From assembly GCA_963851085.1 (NCBI GenBank), contig CAWKNX010000013.1, forward strand, positions 62,001-126,000: a stretch of 64,000 nucleotides of DNA, read 5' to 3'. Below the pieces are notes generated by a model. That model was not told the DNA's origin. It did not search any database and worked only from the letters and a program-made list of their open reading frames with translations. The position numbers and the translations under genes were made by a program. Below, piece by piece: positions 8,485-16,745 of the stretch (positions are counted from its first letter, which is position 1; every line of letters begins with the position of its first letter). Source of the DNA: DATFVJ01 sp963851085. Its GTDB lineage: Bacteria; Actinomycetota; Actinomycetes; Streptosporangiales; Streptosporangiaceae.

Positions 8485-8550
8485 GGCTGCGCCACGGCGG
8501 AGCCGCGCGGGGCGAATGGGCTGCGCCGCGGCGGAGCCGCGGGGCGAATG
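8485..8550. repeat. Imperfect tandem duplication (about 32 bp)
   Basis: Two copies of a G/C-rich unit with core CGGCGGAGCCGCG followed by GGGGCGAATGGG, just upstream of the 8586 gene. No coding signal. Confidence 0.6.
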
Positions 8551-8585
8551 GGGAAGGTTAGGCTCAGAAGGCACGGAAAGCGAAG

Positions 8586-9722
8586 GTGGCGCCAGGGGGC
8601 CACGTGGCGGCTAGCGCCCGCCTGCAGGACCTGGATCCGGTCATCGCGCGACCACTCGCGAAGGGGCGTCCGGCAGTGGGGATCAAGCGGAAGGCACGGG
8701 CGCAGACGGCAGCGCCAGCAGCGCCAGCAGCGCCAGCAGCGCCAGCAGCGCCAGCAGCCGACAATACGTCGGGCCCTTCCGTGCTGCCAGGAACAAACGG
8801 TGCCGCCGCGCCCGGGGCCGTCGCGTCGCGGGCGAGCCGGGCCGCCGTGCAAGCTCAGGTCCGCAGGCTGGTCCAGGCCATCAGGGACAGTGACCTTGCG
8901 GGGGTGGAGGAGCAGCTGCTGCGGCTGAGCCGCTCCAGGCGGTGGCTCGCACCCCTCGCTTTTGCCGTCGGCGCCATCGCCATGCTCTTCGAGGGAGTGA
9001 AGCTGCTGTTCTCGAACTTGCGGCTCACCTTGATCCAGGTGCTCCCCGCGATGTGGATCTGGGCCGCCATGCTCGATCTGAAGATCCATCTGCTGCGCGG
9101 GAGGACCTTATACGTGCTGCGCGGGCCGGTCGTGATCCCGCTCGTGCTCGCCGTGGCCGCGATCACGGCCGCGAGTTTCTTCCTCAACGCGGTGTTCGCC
9201 TTCGCGATCGCCAAACCAGGTCCACCGCAGATCAGGCCGGCGTTCACCGAGGCCAGGTCGCACTCGGCTGTCGTCCTGGGATCGGGCGCCGCGGTCGGCA
9301 TCTGCCTTGGCCTGTCGACCGTTGTCTTCACCCGCTGGGGCCTGTGGTGGTTCGCTATCTCGCTGAGTGTGGTCGTCGCGGTGATGATGGTCTGCTATGT
9401 CACCGTGCCCGCCCGGCTCATCGGCATGAAGACCACCTATTCGAAACGGGACAAGCTGACCGCCACTGCCGTTGGCGGCGCGCTCGGGGCGGTGGTCTGC
9501 ACCCCGCCCTACGCCCTCGGCCGCATCGGCATATACATGCTCGGGTCCCACACGCTCTTCATCCTTGGCATCATCGTGCTGACAGTCGGGCTGACGTTGC
9601 AGGCAGGCGCCACAGGCGCGGTCAAGGCGATCAAGATGAGCGCCAAGCTCGTCTCGGGGCATCACCAGGACGCAGGCGGCCAAGCTCTGGTGGGCGATAC
9701 GCCTGGTACGGGAGGCGGTTAG
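8586..9722 (+). CDS. Membrane protein with Ala/Pro-rich N-terminal linker, function unknown
   Basis: A 378-residue protein starting at GTG 8586 (GAAAGCGAAG upstream). Residues about 41-58 are an (AAP)n run coded by five or more 9-bp AGCGCCAGC repeats. Residues 80-115 look like a charged helix. After that come about six hydrophobic segments: LAPLAFAVGAIAMLF, LPAMWIWAAMLDL, VVIPLVLAVAAITAASFFLNAVFAFAIA, AVVLGSGAAVGICLGLSTVVF, WWFAISLSVVVAVMMVCYVTV and TLFILGIIVLTVGLTLQAG. I do not recognise the family. The repeat may vary in length between strains. The N-terminal start is uncertain because the first 60 residues are low complexity. Confidence 0.7.
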   Translation: MAPGGHVAASARLQDLDPVIARPLAKGRPAVGIKRKARAQTAAPAAPAAPAAPAAPAADNTSGPSVLPGTNGAAAPGAVASRASRAAVQAQVRRLVQAIRDSDLAGVEEQLLRLSRSRRWLAPLAFAVGAIAMLFEGVKLLFSNLRLTLIQVLPAMWIWAAMLDLKIHLLRGRTLYVLRGPVVIPLVLAVAAITAASFFLNAVFAFAIAKPGPPQIRPAFTEARSHSAVVLGSGAAVGICLGLSTVVFTRWGLWWFAISLSVVVAVMMVCYVTVPARLIGMKTTYSKRDKLTATAVGGALGAVVCTPPYALGRIGIYMLGSHTLFILGIIVLTVGLTLQAGATGAVKAIKMSAKLVSGHHQDAGGQALVGDTPGTGGG

Positions 9723-10270
9723 CACGCGAAAGGGCGCGCCGCACCGCCGCTGAACCGGGCGGGTGCCTTGGCGCCGACTGCCAGGCCCGGGACCACCGGA
9801 CAAGCGCCGTGCGCGCAGATCCTCCTCGACGACCTCGCGTGGTGGGGCCCCCGCCCGGGCCGGCCGCATGACAGCGAAAGATGTCAAGAGCTATCCCGGA
9901 CGGCTGCCGGGCGCTGGCGGCTGCTAAGCGGTAGCGCGATCGCCAGTCGCGGCGCGCTTTTTGAGTGCTTCACCGACGTCGCACTATCCGGGTAAGCCAG
10001 CGCCCCTTCGAACCGCGCATGCAGCTTCGGCCGGTTGCGGCAGGGACGCTCGGAAAACTAGCCTTGCGTGCAGGTAAGTGAAGACTTCGAGGAGCTGAGG
10101 TGCCCGGGCGACCAAGCACGCGTTGACCCAATAGGTCACCTTCCGGCCTGTCATCGCGTGCTGCCCCGACGTGCGGCACAGCGAACCCACCCCTGGGCTT
10201 GTTCACGCTTGGATGGCGCGCCACAAGCCCAGCGGGCATCGCCTTCAGCGACTCAACGGAGTTACCCACT
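9723..10270. other. No supported gene
   Basis: About 550 bp. A 68-codon minus-strand frame (9984-10190) shows no family I can name. The region must contain the promoter of the MFS gene at 10271. Confidence 0.4.
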
Positions 10271-11467
10271 GTGCCTGCCCTTCGTCTTGCCTGCCTGGCA
10301 TACCTGAGCGTGGCCCTGCCTGGTTCCACCGTGGGCCTGCTGTGGCCTTCGATGCGGCTCAGCTTCGACGAGCCGGTCGGGGCCCTCGGGCTCTTGCTGG
10401 CATTCGGGATCACTGCCTCGGTCATTTCGAGCGCCGCCACCGGGCGCGTCCTGTCCCGCGTGCGCGTGGGCCCGCTCCTTGCCGTCGGTACCACGCTGTC
10501 GGCCCTGGCGCTGGCGTTGGAAGCCCTGGCGCCGTTGCTGTGGGTGTTCACAGGCGGCATGGTGCTCTTCGGGCTCGGCTTCGGGGCGATCGACTCCGCC
10601 CTCAATGCGCATGCCGCCAGCCAATTCGGCGCGCGGGACATCAACTGGATGCACGCCAGTTACGGCCTCGGTGCCACCATCGGCCCGTTGCTCGTAACAG
10701 CGCTCCTGAGCGACGGGCTCACCTGGCGGTGGGTGTGCGGGACTATCGCGGTCGCCCAAGTGGCCCTTGCCTGCGTGTTCACCTTGGCCCGCCGGAGCTG
10801 GGGGCCGGAGTCGCCCGCACTGGTGCTGTCCCTTCCTGGCCCGGACGGGCAGCTACTACCCGAGCGCCCTGGTGGAGCACGACGCCGGAAGCCGCCATCG
10901 GCAGTCGTCCTCAGCGCCTTGGCCTTCACCACCGTCGAGACTGGCATCGAGTCCGGAGCAGGCATCTGGGGCTTCATCTTCCTGACGACTGGACGTGGCC
11001 TGTCTCACGAGGCCGCGGGCGTGGCAGTCTCGGCGTACTGGGCGACGATGTTCGTCGGGCGGGTTGTCCTCGGCCCGGTTGCCGAGCGTGCCGGCCCGTT
11101 TCGGCTGCTCGCCGGCGCAGTTGCGGGAGTGCCCCTCGGTGCCGCGCTCATGACGGTGCCCGGGCCCGGCATCGTGGCCGTCAGCGGCATGATGACCGTG
11201 GGCTTGGCGGCCGCCCCGGTCTTCCCGCTGCTCACCCTCACCACAGCGCAACGGATACGCGCCGCCGACGTTACCGGGACCACCCGGACGGTGAGCCTCC
11301 AGGTCGCGGCGTCGGCTGTCGGCGGCACCGCGCTGCCGGCCGTTATGGGGCTGGCCATCGGAGCCTTCAATGCGAGGGTCCTCGCCCCGTTGCTGCTCGT
11401 CCTCGGCCTGGCGATGTGCGGCGTCTACGGGCTCCTGTCGCATTTGGCAGGGCGGCCATCAAGCTGA
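10271..11467 (+). CDS. MFS transporter
   Basis: A 398-residue, about 12-helix major facilitator permease. FGLGFGAIDSALNAHAASQFGARDINWMHASYGLGATIGPLL is typical of the FucP/bypass-type MFS group in actinobacteria, with a central cytoplasmic loop around residue 190 (GPDGQLLPERPGGARRRKPP) and a second half starting SAVVLSALAFTTVETGIESGAGIWG. The GTG at 10271 is preceded by CGGAG at 10257-10261; an earlier start at 10199 would add 24 residues without homology. The substrate cannot be told from sequence. It has no obvious operon partner. Confidence 0.85.
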   Translation: MPALRLACLAYLSVALPGSTVGLLWPSMRLSFDEPVGALGLLLAFGITASVISSAATGRVLSRVRVGPLLAVGTTLSALALALEALAPLLWVFTGGMVLFGLGFGAIDSALNAHAASQFGARDINWMHASYGLGATIGPLLVTALLSDGLTWRWVCGTIAVAQVALACVFTLARRSWGPESPALVLSLPGPDGQLLPERPGGARRRKPPSAVVLSALAFTTVETGIESGAGIWGFIFLTTGRGLSHEAAGVAVSAYWATMFVGRVVLGPVAERAGPFRLLAGAVAGVPLGAALMTVPGPGIVAVSGMMTVGLAAAPVFPLLTLTTAQRIRAADVTGTTRTVSLQVAASAVGGTALPAVMGLAIGAFNARVLAPLLLVLGLAMCGVYGLLSHLAGRPSS

Positions 11468-11699
11468 CATGAGAGTGAACCGCGAGGCTCAAGGGTAGCC
11501 TGTGCCCCAGGCTTCCCGTCCCGCGCAGCTATCCCGGTGCCAATTACTGGGATTACAGCATTGGTCAGGATTGGTCAGGCGAGTTCGGGTGGCCGCGCAC
11601 TCTCCGACGCGCCGCCACCCGGCGGCGTCCCGACGCGCCGCCGACGGGCGGAATTCCGTCGATCGCGGTACGCCATGAAGATCAGCAGCAGGACCCCGG

Positions 11700-12008
11700 T
11701 CAGTGCGTCCGGATGCGCTGCCGACCGTCCAGCCAGATCGTCCAGGGCTGAATGGCCCCGATGTGCAATAGTCCCATCAACACCCATGGATCCTCGCCGA
11801 GGCGCGCCTGGATCTCGCGCTCGTCCGTGGTTTCCGCGACGAGCAGGGCCTGCTCGCCGTCGCCGATGGGGCCGCCGAGGACAATGAAGCCGTCATCGAC
11901 GAGTCCGTCCATGAACGCCGCATGCTCGTCCCAAGCCCGCTGCTCGCGAATCCCTCGTGAGGGGTCCCAGCCCGGACCGTGGACCATCGTCAGTGCGAAG
12001 AAAGTCAT
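11700..12008 (-). CDS. YCII-related (YciI-like) domain protein
   Basis: A 102-residue protein with the ferredoxin-like YCII fold: an N-terminal strand MTFFALTMVHGPG, then HAAFMDGLVDDGFIVLGGPIGDGEQALLVAE and DPWVLMGLLHIGAIQPWTIWLDG. The length fits the family (about 90-110). Family members are small metal-independent or haem-like dimeric proteins whose reactions are mostly unknown. The start at 12008 matches the family start. Confidence 0.85.
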   Translation of the reverse strand: MTFFALTMVHGPGWDPSRGIREQRAWDEHAAFMDGLVDDGFIVLGGPIGDGEQALLVAETTDEREIQARLGEDPWVLMGLLHIGAIQPWTIWLDGRQRIRTH

Positions 12009-12108
12009 AGCGCGAGCGTACTGACGGCCGCCGACAAAACTTCGGACCGAGAAATCGGCCAAGGGGGCCGGCACCCCTGCGATCCACCCGCACGCGGCAC
12101 CCTTCTCC

Positions 12109-12159
12109 ATGATCGTGGTGGATTTCAGGTCCGATGTGCATGGAATCCAGCGCGATCAT
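12109..12159. repeat. 51-bp palindromic element, variant copy
   Basis: Same length and same ends as the other copies (ATGATCG...CGCGATCAT) but inner arms TGGATTTC and GGAATCCA instead of TAACTTTTC and GAAAAGTTA. The inner arms still pair with each other, so the palindrome is kept although the sequence changed. It is followed by GCCCGGCGCTGCCGGG, also found after the copy at 59981. Confidence 0.7.
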
Positions 12160-12198
12160 GGAACGCCCGGCGCTGCCGGGCTGCTGTCATCGGCCAGG

Positions 12199-12278
12199 TC
12201 ATGATCGATGGTCCCGTTGGTCGGGTTATCCCACGGCGGTCAATATGTACCGTCGCCTTTGACCCCACGGCGGCTTTC
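12199..12278 (+). repeat. Conserved linker upstream of palindrome (linker A)
   Basis: About 80 bp running TCATGATCGATGGTCCCGTT ... GTCAATATGTACCGTCGCC ... CGGCGGCTTTC. It aligns closely with 59904-59980 and, over the left two-thirds, with 60070-60135; 50529-50572 matches its right half. So the repeated unit is larger than the palindrome, about 130 bp. Confidence 0.75.
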
Positions 12279-12329
12279 ATGATCGCGGTAACTTTTCCGC
12301 ACATACCGCCGAAAAGTTACCGCGATCAT
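12279..12329. repeat. 51-bp palindromic element, copy A
   Basis: Arms ATGATCGCGGTAACTTTTC and GAAAAGTTACCGCGATCAT are perfectly complementary (19 bp) around a 13-nt centre. It is identical in its arms to the commonest form. Confidence 0.88.
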
Positions 12330-12456
12330 CAAAGTTGGGCACTGCGCGGCGGCTGTTCGTGGTCGAGGTGATGGCCGATGGCTGGTAGGCGCCGTATCAC
12401 GGCAGCGATAGGGTTCGCTGCCACCGCGGGCGGGACGCAATGTGCCATTTTCTGCC

Positions 12457-12520
12457 GCTAACAGGCGAAACAGCGCGGCGCCTCGCACGCTTATCAGCTA
12501 ACAGGCCGTTCGGCTAACAG
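12457..12520 (+). promoter_or_regulatory. Three GCTAACAG direct repeats
   Basis: GCTAACAG occurs at 12457, 12497 and 12513, spaced 40 and 16 bp, in otherwise non-repetitive sequence about 200 bp upstream of the anti-sigma-type gene. It may be a binding-site array. No -10/-35 boxes can be assigned with confidence. Confidence 0.3.
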
Positions 12521-12712
12521 TTGCTGATTACATATCTCTGCGTTCTTGTTTCCGCTATTTTCGGTGGCCAGTGTGGCTCCGTGACCTGGCTGATACGAGC
12601 GAGAGCGGAAAGTGATCGCCACGTGCTGGGGATGCCTGCGCGATTACCAGCGTCAACCTTGTCGCGCGGCGCTCGCCTGGTGTGGCGCTCGCATGGAATC
12701 TGGAGAGGCGGC

Positions 12713-13194
12713 ATGGGCGACGGCCCGACAGTGGCGGAACGCGGTGCGCTCGGCACGGGCGCGGCGAATCCGGCGACGTGTATCCGCAGTTATCCCGGGC
12801 AGGCCGATCAGATACCGCGGGTGCGAGCCTTCCTCACCCGGGTACTCGACGGCTGCCCGGCCGCCGAGGACGTCGTGCTGATGGCCGACGAGTTAGCGGC
12901 CAATGCCGTGTTGCACTCCCATAGCGGCGAGGCGGGCGGGGTGTTCACCGTACGCGTCGAGGTGCGCGAAGGGCAGTGGGTGCACGTCGGGGTGCAGGAC
13001 GAAGGCGGCCCGACCGCGCCACGGCTGCGGCGCGGGCCAAGCGCCGGCGATGATTGGGCGATGACTTGGGCGATGACGGCGGCGAGGGCGGGCAAGGGCT
13101 GCGCATCGTCGGCGCGCTAGCCGATGCCTGGGGCGTCGATGGCGGCGTCATTGGCCGCACGGTGTGGTTCCTGCGGTCCTGGGGCGCGGCGTGA
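12713..13194 (+). pseudogene. Anti-sigma-type HATPase (RsbW/SpoIIAB-like), frameshifted
   Basis: The first 115 residues are a good serine-kinase-type GHKL ATPase of the actinomycete family that regulates sigma factors: RSYPGQADQIPRVRAFLTRVL, the N box VLMADELAANAVLHSHS, and VGVQDEGG. The frame then reads WAMTWAMTAARAGKG and stops at 13120. The expected G-box continuation GGQGLRIVGALADAWGVDGGVIGRTVWF follows in another frame to a stop at 13192-13194. The switch coincides with a 23-nt excess made of TTGGGCGATGA repeats (about 13046-13075), so slippage or duplication broke the gene. The start at 12713 has GGAGAGG upstream. Confidence 0.8.
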
Positions 13195-13280
13195 TCGGGG
13201 CAGCAGTCAGATCAACGCAGCGCCCACGAGTCGATTTCAGCGGCTGCGACCCCCCCGCCCCCGGATCTCCCCGCAGGCGC

Positions 13281-13640
13281 TGCCAGCCCGGGGGCGACCC
13301 CGGACCCCCGCACGCTCTGCCCACCCGGGGGGCGACCCCCCGGACCCCCGCACGCTCTGCCCACCCGGGGGGCGACCCCCCGGACCCCCGCACGCTCTGC
13401 CCACCCGGGGGGCGACCCCCCGGACCCCCGCACGCTCTGCCCACCCGGGGGGCGACCCCCCGGACCCCCGCACGCTCTGCCCACCCGGGGGGCGACCCCC
13501 CGGACCCCCGCACGCTCTGCCCACCCGGGGGGCGACCCCCCGGGCCCCCCGCACGCTCTGCCCACCCGGGGGGCGACCCCCCGGGCCCCCCGCACGCTCT
13601 GCCCACCCGGGGGGCGACCCCCCGGACCCCCTGCAGAAAT
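13281..13640. repeat. 40-bp minisatellite, about 9 copies
   Basis: Consecutive 40-41-bp units, core CCACCCGGGGGGCGACCCCC then CGGACCCCCGCACGCTCTGC. Each contains CCGGGGGG-CGA-CCCCCCGG, a perfect 8-bp inverted repeat. The first unit is diverged, five are identical and two carry an extra base. Because 40 is not a multiple of 3, long spurious frames run through it on both strands. It lies between the frameshifted ATPase gene and the 3' end of the kinase gene. Confidence 0.9.
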
Positions 13641-13672
13641 TGGCTGATCTCGCTGCGGCAGTCGTTAAGGCT

Positions 13673-13694
13673 ATTGATCCTGAACGGCTCACGC
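13673..13694 (+). repeat. Recurrent 3'-end motif, variant copy
   Basis: ATTGATCCTGAACGGCTCAC matches the common motif ATGATCCCGAACGGCTGCGC at most positions. It lies 50 bp beyond the kinase stop codon but in the opposite orientation. Confidence 0.5.
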
Positions 13695-13743
13695 GTGGTG
13701 ACACTGGCCCGCCGCGTGCGGCCGTGCCTGTGTGGTCACCTGG

Positions 13744-15333
13744 TCAGGCGTGCCCCGGCGCGCCGGGCGGGGACTCGCGCTTGCGGTTCAGCCGGGCGTG
13801 CGCCTTGCGGTTGCGCCGGTAGAGCCCCACGAATTCACGCAGCAGCTCGTCGTAGCACTCCCTGGTCTTCTGGTCAGGCGGGTAGGTCCGCGCCACCCGG
13901 ACCCGGTCGGGGACCTGCTCGAACGTGAGGTCGCCGAGCGCCACGGCCGCCAGCATCCCCGCGCCCCTCGCGTTCGCGTTCACCGGGTCGGCCACCTGCT
14001 CGATGGTGCGGCCGAGCACGTCGGCGAAGATCTGGCACCACACGTCGGAGCGCGCGCCGCCGCCGATGAACCTGATCGGCTCCAGGCGGCGCCTGCTGAA
14101 CCGCTCCACCGCCCGCAGGAGCCACCGCGTGTTCAGCGCCACGCCCTCGAACGCGGCGCGCACGAGTTCGTCGCGAGTGGTCGAAAGCGACAGGTTGTGG
14201 AACCCGCCGCGCACGAACCTGTCCTCCACCGGGGTCCGTTCGCCGTACAGCCACGGCGTGAAGATCACCCCGCCGCTCCCTGGCGGAGCCTGCGAGGCCA
14301 TCCGGTCGAACTCGCGGTAGGCATCGGCGGGCGCGTCGCCGGCGAAAAGCACGCGGTCGCGCAGGAAGGTCAGGGCGGCGCCCGCGGTCTCCTGCTCGTC
14401 TGCGACGAAATACCGGCCGGGGATCGCCGACGGCAGCGAGGCCATGTTCCGCAGCAGGTCCGTCTTCTTGAACGGGACGTGACAGGTCAGCCACGAGGAC
14501 GTGCCGACGTACAGGTGCGGCTGGAAGTCCCTGGTGGCGCCCGACCCGATCGCCGCCGACTGGATATCGGGTGTGCCGACCACGACCGGGATTCCGGCCG
14601 GAACGCCGAGGGCGTCCGCCGGCTCCTGCGCGAGGGGCGCGAGGATGTCGGTGGCGGCCATGAGCTCGGGGAGCTTCGAGCGCTCCACCGCGGCCAGCCG
14701 CAGGAGCGCGGGGTCGTAGCGGATCCGGCCGGGGTGGCGGTTGTCGGTCAGCCAGTGCAGCGCGATCGAGTCGTAGGACGCCGCCGCCCGGCCGGTGAGC
14801 CGGAGGTTCAGCCAGTCCTTCGGCTCCAGGAACAGGTGGGCGCGGCGATAGGTCTGCGGCTCCTCGTGCTTCAGCCACAGAATGTGCGCGATCGAGTCCT
14901 TGCCGCTGCTGGCGGGGATCCCACCGGTCGTGCGGATCCACCGCACCAGCTTGCCCACGCCGTAGCCCTGCACCCGCACCGGCCCGCTCGTCATGCGCCG
15001 CGCGTACGGCGCGCCACGGGAGTCCATCCAGATGATGGCATTGCGGATCGGGCCGCCGCGCTCGTCGACGGCCACGGTCCCCGACCACTGCGCGGTGCAG
15101 GAGACGGCGGCGACCGACGCGGCCGGGACCGCGCCGCGGGCCATCAGCCGCGTGGACGCCCGGACGATCAGGGCCCACCACCCCTGCTCAGGATCCTGCT
15201 CGGCGCCGCCGTCCGGCAGGAACTCGACCCGGCACGTCTCCTGCTCCGACGCGACAACCTCACCGGCCGTGGACACCAGCGCCACCTTGAGCGCCGAGGT
15301 CCCGAGATCGATCGCCAGGATGTGGCGCGCCAC
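13744..15333 (-). CDS. FGGY-family carbohydrate kinase (xylulokinase-like)
   Basis: A 529-residue sugar or polyol kinase of the ASKHA fold. The N-terminal phosphate loop ILAIDLGTSALKVAL, the domain core AAVSCTAQWSGTVAVDERGGPIRNAIIWMDSRG, ADP-binding GGGARSDVWCQIFADVLGRTIEQV and late ARGAGMLAAVALG are all visible, and the length fits. The substrate is uncertain: the family covers xylulose, ribulose, glycerol, erythritol and others. The GTG at 15333 starts 2 nt after the stop of the PLP lyase, so the two are almost certainly translated from one transcript; the kinase probably makes the phosphorylated substrate for the lyase. Confidence 0.92.
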   Translation of the reverse strand: MARHILAIDLGTSALKVALVSTAGEVVASEQETCRVEFLPDGGAEQDPEQGWWALIVRASTRLMARGAVPAASVAAVSCTAQWSGTVAVDERGGPIRNAIIWMDSRGAPYARRMTSGPVRVQGYGVGKLVRWIRTTGGIPASSGKDSIAHILWLKHEEPQTYRRAHLFLEPKDWLNLRLTGRAAASYDSIALHWLTDNRHPGRIRYDPALLRLAAVERSKLPELMAATDILAPLAQEPADALGVPAGIPVVVGTPDIQSAAIGSGATRDFQPHLYVGTSSWLTCHVPFKKTDLLRNMASLPSAIPGRYFVADEQETAGAALTFLRDRVLFAGDAPADAYREFDRMASQAPPGSGGVIFTPWLYGERTPVEDRFVRGGFHNLSLSTTRDELVRAAFEGVALNTRWLLRAVERFSRRRLEPIRFIGGGARSDVWCQIFADVLGRTIEQVADPVNANARGAGMLAAVALGDLTFEQVPDRVRVARTYPPDQKTRECYDELLREFVGLYRRNRKAHARLNRKRESPPGAPGHA

Positions 15334-15335
15334 GT

Positions 15336-16745
15336 CTACACCTCGAACATCAGGTCGAGGTAGGCGCCGAGCAGGTCGCGGACGAACTCACCGGGGAGGG
15401 CGGCGGCCATCCCGTAGACGGGGGCGAGCCCGGTGCGGACCTCGGGATTCGCCCTGACCTCAGCGACCGATGCCCGGAGGTCGGCCAGGAACCGGTCGGC
15501 GACCCCGGGGAGGGTGTGGCGGAGCGTGATCGCGATGTGGACGGCGGCCGGCCGCTGCAACCCATTCAGGCTCCAGCCGCGCCCGGCCATATTCTCCATG
15601 ATCTGGAAGACGTCGAGGCCCTCGTCGGCGGCGAACGCGGTGACCCACAGCGGGTCGCCAAGCACGCGGAGGCCGGGGGTCGCCGCGACCCCGTCGCGCA
15701 CCTTCGCGCCGGTCTCGAGGATCCGCCGTGCCGCCTCCAGATAACCGTGCGCACCGATCGAGACCATCGCCGCCCAGCAAGCGGCCGACAGTGCCCCGGG
15801 CCGGCTCCCGGCGAACGTGGGCGACATGTACAGGCCACCGGTCCACTCGGCCGTCGTGTAGTACTGGAAGCGGCGGAGCTCCCTGCCCCGGTACAGCACG
15901 ACAGACGAGCCCTTCGCCGCGTAACCGTACTTGTGCGTGTCGGCGGTCATCGACGTCACGCCGGGCAGCCGGAAGTCGAACGGCGGCACCGGGTAGCCGA
16001 GCCGCTCGGCCCACGGCAGGACGAAACCGCCGAGGCAGCCGTCGACGTGACAGCCCACGCCGCGCTCGGCCGCCAGCGCGGCGAGCTCGGGGATCGGGTC
16101 GATCACCCCGTGCGGAAACGTCGGCGCCGACCCCACCACGACCGCCGTCCGCTCGGTCATGGCATCGGACACCGCGGCCGGGTCGACCTTGAACCCGTCG
16201 TCGACAGGGACCCGCACCAGCGGCATGTCGAAGTACCCCGCGGCCTTGTCGAACGCCGCGTGGGCGGTGACCGGCGCGACGATCTCCGGTTCGGCGATGC
16301 CACGGCGCGCACGCGCGAAATCCCGGTAGGCCTTCATCGCGAGCAGGATGCTCTCGGTCCCGCCCGAGGTCACCGTGCCGACCACGGGCGCGTCGGCCGC
16401 GGCGTGCCCCGCCCCGAGCATGTGCCCGGTCATCGAGACGATCTCCGCCTCGAACTTGGTGGCGCTCGGCCACAGGTCAGGGTGCAGCGGGTTGCTCTGC
16501 GACTGCGACGCGTACACGCGGTTCAGGAACGCCACATGCTCCGGATCGCCGTGGTAGACGGCACCGGAGGCGAACCCGTCACGCCAGCGGGACTCCTCGG
16601 CCGCCGCGAGACGCTCGACGATCCCGGTGACCTCGGCCGCGGCCAGTCCCTCCGGCGGCAGCTGCGGGAAGGATTGCAGCACGCCACGGTAGGGCTTGAG
16701 CTGCCGCTCCAGGCTGGCCATGAGTTCGGCCGGATCCATCGTCAC
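15336..16745 (-). CDS. PLP-dependent lyase/decarboxylase, sphingosine-1-phosphate-lyase-like
   Basis: A 469-residue fold-type I PLP enzyme of the group II decarboxylase superfamily. It has GTVTSGGTESILLAMKAYRD, HAAFDKAAGYFDM, VGSAPTFPHGVIDPIPEL, CHVDGCLGGFVLPWAERLG and the Schiff-base lysine in TADTHKYGYAAKGSSVVLY (Lys272). The FPHGVIDPI and THKYGYAPKGSS forms are those of sphingosine-1-phosphate lyases rather than glutamate decarboxylases. Known bacterial relatives cleave phosphorylated amino alcohols. It overlaps the upstream MFS gene by 4 nt (GTGA). Position between a permease and a kinase suggests cleavage of a phosphorylated catabolite; the true substrate is unknown. Confidence 0.9.
   Translation of the reverse strand: MTMDPAELMASLERQLKPYRGVLQSFPQLPPEGLAAAEVTGIVERLAAAEESRWRDGFASGAVYHGDPEHVAFLNRVYASQSQSNPLHPDLWPSATKFEAEIVSMTGHMLGAGHAAADAPVVGTVTSGGTESILLAMKAYRDFARARRGIAEPEIVAPVTAHAAFDKAAGYFDMPLVRVPVDDGFKVDPAAVSDAMTERTAVVVGSAPTFPHGVIDPIPELAALAAERGVGCHVDGCLGGFVLPWAERLGYPVPPFDFRLPGVTSMTADTHKYGYAAKGSSVVLYRGRELRRFQYYTTAEWTGGLYMSPTFAGSRPGALSAACWAAMVSIGAHGYLEAARRILETGAKVRDGVAATPGLRVLGDPLWVTAFAADEGLDVFQIMENMAGRGWSLNGLQRPAAVHIAITLRHTLPGVADRFLADLRASVAEVRANPEVRTGLAPVYGMAAALPGEFVRDLLGAYLDLMFEV

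Larger units (their letters stand above)
12009..12712. other. Intergenic region with palindromes and direct repeats
   Basis: About 700 bp without a supported gene. It holds two 51-bp palindromes (12109, 12279), the conserved linker between them, and three GCTAACAG direct repeats near 12500 that may belong to the control region of the 12713 gene. Confidence 0.6.

Noticed and set aside
9984..10190. 68-codon minus-strand frame (RKVTYWVNACL...), considered as a transposase remnant
   Set aside because: No DDE motif, no inverted repeats, and the similarity to IS4-type proteins was not convincing.
13281..13640. Possible CRISPR array
   Set aside because: Units are contiguous with no unique spacers, and no cas genes are in the window.
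13124..13928. Pro/Gly-rich frames through the 13.3-kb array on both strands
   Set aside because: They exist only because the 40-bp repeat lacks stop codons in all frames; no start signal and no homology outside the repeat.
13732..15363. Long plus-strand frame opposite the FGGY kinase (similar ones at 15516-16868, 19026-20585, 21999-23288, 36384-type regions)
   Set aside because: Antisense shadows of well-supported genes in high-GC DNA; their products are Arg/Gly/Val-rich with no domain motifs.
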